Assembly: GCA_037953625.1 (NCBI GenBank)
Contig: CM075653.1
Span: 7,378,001-7,442,000, forward strand
From: Crotalaria pallida
Taxonomy: Eukaryota > Streptophyta > Magnoliopsida > Fabales > Fabaceae
DNA: 64,000 nt
Direction of reading: 5' to 3'
Both the position numbers and the translations under genes were made by a program. Shown piece after piece: positions 59,602-64,000 of this stretch. Each line of letters begins with the position of its first letter. The stretch's first letter is position 1. The notes under the pieces were generated by a model. It was not told the DNA's origin. It worked only from the letters and a program-made list of their open reading frames with translations, and did not search any database.

Positions 59602-61026
59602 TCAAAGCTGGCGGCCGAGTGATATTGCACATCTCGGTGTGCATAGTCTCGCGAAGAATTTGACTCCTTGGGACTGTAAGCTGAGTATACTCATCATATT
59701 TGCCTTTTGGAGGCAGTTTTTCTCCTCTTTCTCTTTCTCTTTTATCCTTCCTCCCCCTACTGTCTCAAAACGATCGCTTTGACGAGGGTCATTTTGACGA
59801 GGACGTTCTTCCTTACCCCGCGCCGCGGTACTGATTCTATGGAATTCTTCCAGATTGACAAACTTCCTGGATCTTTCCCTGAGCTCGGCCATATCCTTGG
59901 GTGGTTCTCAAATCAAACAATCCTTAAAATCCCCATCTCGCAACCCTTGAGTAAGCAAAAGAACAGATACTCCAGATTGCAGACCTGATATGCCACTAGC
60001 CTCTTGTTGATACCGAGCTAGGTAGTCACATAGAGACTCGTCCGGTCTCTGTGCGACTCCAGCTAATGAATGATCGGATTTTGGCTGTGACATACTGGCT
60101 GTGTATCTATTTAGGAATGCTATTCTAAGCTCAGCCCATGAGTGAATTGAATTAGCAGGTAGGGAATTGAACCATCTCAAAGGTGCCGAGCCCAGAGTCA
60201 TTGAGAAAGCGCGGCACTTCATGAAATCCCCTCCTTCATAAAACATCATGGAAGACTCGTAAGCCGCAATGTGATCCATCGGATCGGTTGTCCCAGCATA
60301 CCGAGGAATATTTTGATGACCCACATAAGTCTGCGGGGTTTGAAATGCCATAATCTCAACTGTGAAAGGATGTCCAGGATGAGGTTTCCCGAAGACACGC
60401 TCAGGAACCATGTTCAGGTTGAGGGGTGGGGGAGGAGGAAGATTGCTCGGGTTGCCGAGAGCCATGTTAGGGCCTTGCTCGGCCGTTCTTGCCATGCACT
60501 GCTGCTGAAGAGCAGCAATAGCCTGATTCTGTTCCATGATTGATTCTTCTCTCCTTCGAGCCGAAGAGGTAGTCATGTATGACCTGCCCTCTATTTCAGA
60601 ACGTTGACCACCTTGAAGCGTTCCAAAGTGACCCCTTGTCAAATGAGGTATTTCCCTGTCGGATCTCTCGGCTCGGGAGTGATCTCGGCGAGCGGAACAC
60701 TCTACTCGCCGATCCTCATCAGTTCGTGATCCAGCAGGGGCCCTCCGAGACTGATGTGGTCCAGAATCTGCAGTATCATGCCATTCTGAAACATGACCAT
60801 CAGGAACAGTTCGAGGGTTAGATCACCCTCCGCCACCTTCAATACGGGGAGGGACAGTGGCTTGTCCCTGGACTGGAGGAACCGGAGGGACTGGAGGGAC
60901 ATTAGCCTCATTGCCTTCAGTGGGTCCTCCCGGAGCGATTCTGTCCCTCACATTCCTTCCGTTCTTGGGTGGCCTCCCCCGGAGGCGACGGTGGAGATCT
61001 CCCTCATTACCATTGTCGTTAGCCAT
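59602..61026 (-). pseudogene. Retand gag (broken)
   Basis: Starts at ATG 61026 (MANDNGNEGDLHRRLRGRPP). A Pro-rich leader is followed by a capsid-type region (MDHIAAYESSMMFYEGGDFMKCRAFSMTL, APLRWFNSLP) at about 60000-60350. TGA codons at 60823-60825 and 59908-59910 interrupt one continuous frame, and a frameshift near 59740 scrambles the following stretch. Sits directly behind the primer site. It would form the virus-like particle in a functional element. Confidence 0.85.
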
Positions 61027-61060
61027 GAAAACAGTGGAAGTGGGAATAATAGTTATTCGT

Positions 61061-61079
61061 TTCCCACAGACGGCGCCAA
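61061..61079 (-). other. Retand primer binding site
   Basis: TTGGCGCCGTCTGTGGGAA on the sense strand, adjoining the 5' LTR; a TGGCGCC-type site as in Tat elements. Confidence 0.8.
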
Positions 61080-61714
61080 TGTAGTGTCCTTGAATACTAG
61101 GTGTCCTTAACCCTCTAAGTGCTCAAGATTATGGTAACCAGGAGCCCAAGAGAGGATCAAGTGTTAATGTATGACTTGTGGTATTTCTGCAGTTCCAGTT
61201 GGGAAAAGCAGGGTCTCCCTAGTCAACGTGTGTGCAGAGTGTCAACTTAGGGATGAGAGTACTTAACTGAAACCCTAGCTGTGATGAGCTATTTATAGGG
61301 TTTGGAGGAGGCTGATATGGACCGTTTGGGCCCTGTATCAGAGTTGTGCTGAACCAGGACTCTGTGAGATAATGTCTGATAATTATGCTCTTAGAATCTG
61401 GTTAGGATCAACTAAAGATCTCATGTCTAGGCTGTTGCTAGAATCTAGGAGAGATTTACGGAAGGGATAAGAAGCCTCGGCGAGCCTGAGCTTATCCACG
61501 AGCCGATGGTATGTCTCGGTCCTAGAGTTCCGAGCCTGATGGATTGGGGACCGATCGTAAGGCTCGGATCCATCAAGTCCGAGCCTGGCCCTTTGGTATG
61601 CTCGGAGTCCATGAGTCCGAGCGAAGGACTTTCATGACAGGTAAACCGAGGAAAGTACCTTTAGAGAATCCCTTTGGTAAGACTCGGGTCCATATATGGT
61701 CGGCAGACCCTACA
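61080..61714 (-). repeat. Retand 5' LTR
   Basis: 635 bp, near copy of 27611-28242, with about 11 substitutions and a 3-bp indel. Confidence 0.88.
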
Positions 61715-61758
61715 AAATCCAACTGTTGAAATTGTATTTGACAACCAAAAAGCCTAAA

Positions 61759-61861
61759 TAATCAATTGCCTGAGCCAGTAATCGATTACCTTGTCAAAAT
61801 TTCAAGTCTGACCAATTTTTTAGTGAGGTAATCGATTACCAGTTTGAGGTAATCGATTACC
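61759..61861 (+). promoter_or_regulatory. Family C upstream palindromes
   Basis: TAATCGATTA at 61779, 61829 and 61850; the last two are 21 bp apart. A decayed site TAATCAATTG at 61759 pairs with 61779 at 20 bp. Confidence 0.8.
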
Positions 61862-61997
61862 ACGACTCTGATGAGCCAACAGTAAGTCGGTTTGAGCATG
61901 AATGGCTTAGATTAATCCATTTTTTCACCACAAATTCGTGTAAATATCAACCTAGCACTGTGCTTGATTGATAATGGTACTTTGGGAGGGATTATTT

Positions 61998-62005
61998 TAT
62001 ATATT
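61998..62005 (+). promoter_or_regulatory. TATA-like box of family C LTR
   Basis: TATATATT, about 139 bp after the upstream palindrome pair. Confidence 0.5.
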
Positions 62006-62940
62006 TGAGTGCTATACTCCCTCTAATTCCATGAACAAACACTCAAGTTCTCTGAAACTCGAGTTTTCTGGTGTCCACTTTCTCCCTTTCGTTCTCCCAT
62101 TTCCAAGCCTCAAATCCTTACAAATCATATACCAAATCAAATCTTGTTTAACCCTCTTTAATTAGAATCCAAGTTTGTTTTATTTGGTGGAGTGTGGAAG
62201 GAGTTATACTCCTGCGAAGTTGGACACTTGAAACTGAAATTCAGAATTTCAGATTCGTGAAGCCTTGTTCTTTGAACCCGTGTGGTAAGCTCGAGCATCC
62301 TTTGAGCTTCAAACTTGTTCTAATCTCAAGTTTATACATCCTAGTTTATGTTTTAACTCTTGTTCAAGATTTTATTTGGTTTATTCTTATTAAAAAATCC
62401 TAGTGAAATCAGCTCATCGAAGTTGTTTCCGGTTGGGCTGCAAGCTATTGATTGCTTTGCTTCTCATTCAAATTCAATCTTTCCAGCCCCGAATCTATCC
62501 ATTCAATCACCTTTAATAGGTATGAGAGATTTCATTCATATCGCTAGGATTAATATTTGAAGGTTTGTGATGTTATGTATGCATAACATGTTGAACATAA
62601 ACCATGACAAGGTTGTTTGGTTTGGAGACCTCGACAACCCATGGTTCTTTATAAAATTCTAGATTTAAGCATGTTATATATGTTGAATATGAGCTAAATA
62701 AACCCTGGATATGGACTTTTATGTAAAGGAATTGATTATCATGTGTTGAGTTGTACTTTTACGTGTTTTATGCACTTTGATGAAATTGAACATGAAATTG
62801 ATGATTTGGTTGCTTGAAATATGATTGAACATATGTATTTATATGTGTTTTGGATCTGTTTTGAGTTGGTTTTGGTTAAAGTGAAGTGTACAAAAAATCG
62901 GTATGTCAAAACCTCAATTCTGGTGCTGTTTTCTGTAGGG

Positions 62941-63020
62941 TAATCGATTACCAGGTTTATTTGCACATAGAAACTTGAATTTTTCGTGGTAATCGATTAC
63001 CACAGGGTTGTAATCGATTA
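62941..63020 (+). promoter_or_regulatory. Family C downstream palindromes
   Basis: TAATCGATTA at 62941, 62990 and 63011; the last two are 21 bp apart. The partner of 62941 is not visible. Confidence 0.8.
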
Positions 63021-63426
63021 TCCTGACCCCTGAAGTGAAAATTACCAATTTTTATAACACTTAGCCTTAACCAAACTTCCTTATTGACTTTTGGAATGAT
63101 AATTATGAATACTTGAAGATTTAAAGTGATAAATATAATGTCAAATGATTATAGAATTAAAATGATGATTATGGATTGTATATGATGTAAGTTCAATGAT
63201 TCTTGAGTTTGATAATAATCAATCAAGAGTAATTCCTAATAAAAGTGGAATGCGAATAGGAGAATAATTGAATAATACAAAAGTGAAAAATGAATAAGAA
63301 TTTCTTCATGCATGGTGCGGCATGAAGGTCGAGCCTGAAAGAATTCAGAAGGTACGAGTATTTTATAAGGAAATGAGTATGAGAAATGTGAACTGAGTAT
63401 AAGGAACGTACACAAGAATGATGAGA

Positions 63427-63725
63427 ATCCCGGAATATCGTGTCCGGTGGGAACGAGCTTGGTGCGAATATGGGAATATTCGTAGGCGATATACTACTAG
63501 AATCCCGATCTTACCGTGTCTTGTGGGAAGAGACCTGGTGCGAACAGGACGCTATTCGTAGGCGGTGGTAGATCCAGTGATCCCGGTATACTGTGTCTTG
63601 TGGGAAGAGACCTGGTGCAGATAGGACGCTATCTGTAGGCGGTATATTAGAGTTGATGTCCCGGTATGATGTGTCCCTTGGGAAAGGACCTGGTGCAGAT
63701 ACGAAGGAGTGTATCTGTAGGCGTC
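63427..63725 (+). repeat. Four tandem 65-85 nt hairpin units (family C)
   Basis: Each unit starts near TCCCGG and runs through GTGTCTTGTGGGAAGAGACC-like and CTGGTGC to TAGGCG, enclosing a hairpin: CGAATAT-GGGA-ATATTCG (63465), a weak CGAA...TTCG (63541), CAGATAG-GACG-CTATCTG (63618) and CAGATAC...GTATCTG (63696). The last two differ by a swapped base pair. Confidence 0.82.
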
Positions 63726-64000
63726 AGGACCCAATATACGCGTGACCCTTATACAGTTAAGATATTTATTGAAAGTGATGAATGTACCTATGAATCCTTT
63801 CGGGGAAATGAGTGAAGGAGTCTGACATTGCATAAGAATTAATAAGTTAATAATTCTGAGTGATAAGACACTTGTTTAGCATGCATCATTTGCATTGTGA
63901 TTTGTGGTGTATGTGTATGTTGTTCAATCATTAATCTGCTGACATGATATGACAAGTGATTTACTCCCATCTACCATGTCTGGTGGCCGGTAGGTAAAAA

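Larger units (their letters stand above)
27611..61714 (-). mobile_element. Tat/Retand-lineage Ty3-gypsy retrotransposon, host of two nested insertions
   Basis: Minus-strand element. The 5' LTR is 61080-61714 and the 3' LTR 27611-28242. Between them lie a TGGCGCC-type primer site, gag, protease, RT, RNase H, a second RNase H, integrase, and then an antisense gene. Without the nested A array (31695-51678) and B solo LTR (52398-55809) it is about 10.7 kb. By eye the LTRs differ at about 11 substitutions plus a 3-bp indel in 632 bp. The dual RNase H and the antisense ORF mark the Tat/Retand lineage. All sense frames are broken. Confidence 0.88.
61720..64000 (+). mobile_element. Family C Tekay-like LTR, continuation to window end
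   Basis: Continues the LTR begun at 27414, after the Retand target duplication (AAATA 27606-27610 against AAATC 61715-61719, one mismatch). It carries TAATCGATTA palindromes, a TATA-like box at 61998 and a hairpin-rich segment at 63427-63720, in the same order and spacing as LTR families A and B. No coding region is seen. The LTR runs out of the window, so its full length and its internal region are unknown. Confidence 0.75.

Overview
The window is nuclear DNA from a flowering plant, almost certainly a eudicot. It has GT-AG introns, an Au-type SINE, Tekay and Tat/Retand lineage LTR retrotransposons, a plant LINE and a tandem family of ECA1/prolamin-like genes. A legume or other rosid is plausible, but I cannot name a species. 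No prokaryotic or organellar genes are present.

Layout. Positions 1-4841 hold the last ten exons of an ankyrin-repeat/TPR protein gene (+ strand), with a SINE and a Tourist-like MITE in its introns and a long imperfect hairpin just past its stop. From about 5270 to 27413 lies a five-unit tandem array (unit about 2.68 kb). Each unit carries one intronless minus-strand gene for a secreted six-cysteine ECA1/prolamin-like protein with its own TATA box. Diagnostic spacer variants alternate A-B-A-B-A, so a dimer was duplicated. A 5-kb LINE sits in unit 4 and a 4.5-kb non-autonomous LTR element with a single 366-codon ORF sits at the start of unit 5.

From 27414 to the end is a nested stack of LTR retrotransposons. 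A Tekay-like LTR (family C) entered unit 5. A Tat/Retand element (27611-61714, minus strand, 1.7 to 1.8% LTR divergence) entered that LTR. The Retand was then hit by a family A Tekay element, now an LTR-internal-LTR-internal-LTR array (31695-51678) with one 5-bp target duplication, and by a family B element now reduced to a solo LTR (52398-55809). Family A copy 1 has an intact 1444-codon gag-pol; copy 2 has one nonsense codon. The Retand carries an extra antisense two-exon gene (28921-31517) between pol and its 3' LTR.

The most unusual signal is in the three Tekay-like LTR families. Each carries its own 10-bp palindrome of the form TA-NN-CG-NN-TA (A: TACTCGAGTA, B: TAACCGGTTA, C: TAATCGATTA). 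Most copies are paired 20-21 bp apart (19 in one pair). They sit at the same two places in each LTR: one pair about 131-139 bp upstream of a TATA-like box, and a second cluster about 1.3-1.75 kb into the LTR. Downstream of that, all three carry a cluster of very short hairpins whose stems change in a compensated way. This looks like a conserved regulatory or RNA architecture whose sequence code is replaced between families.
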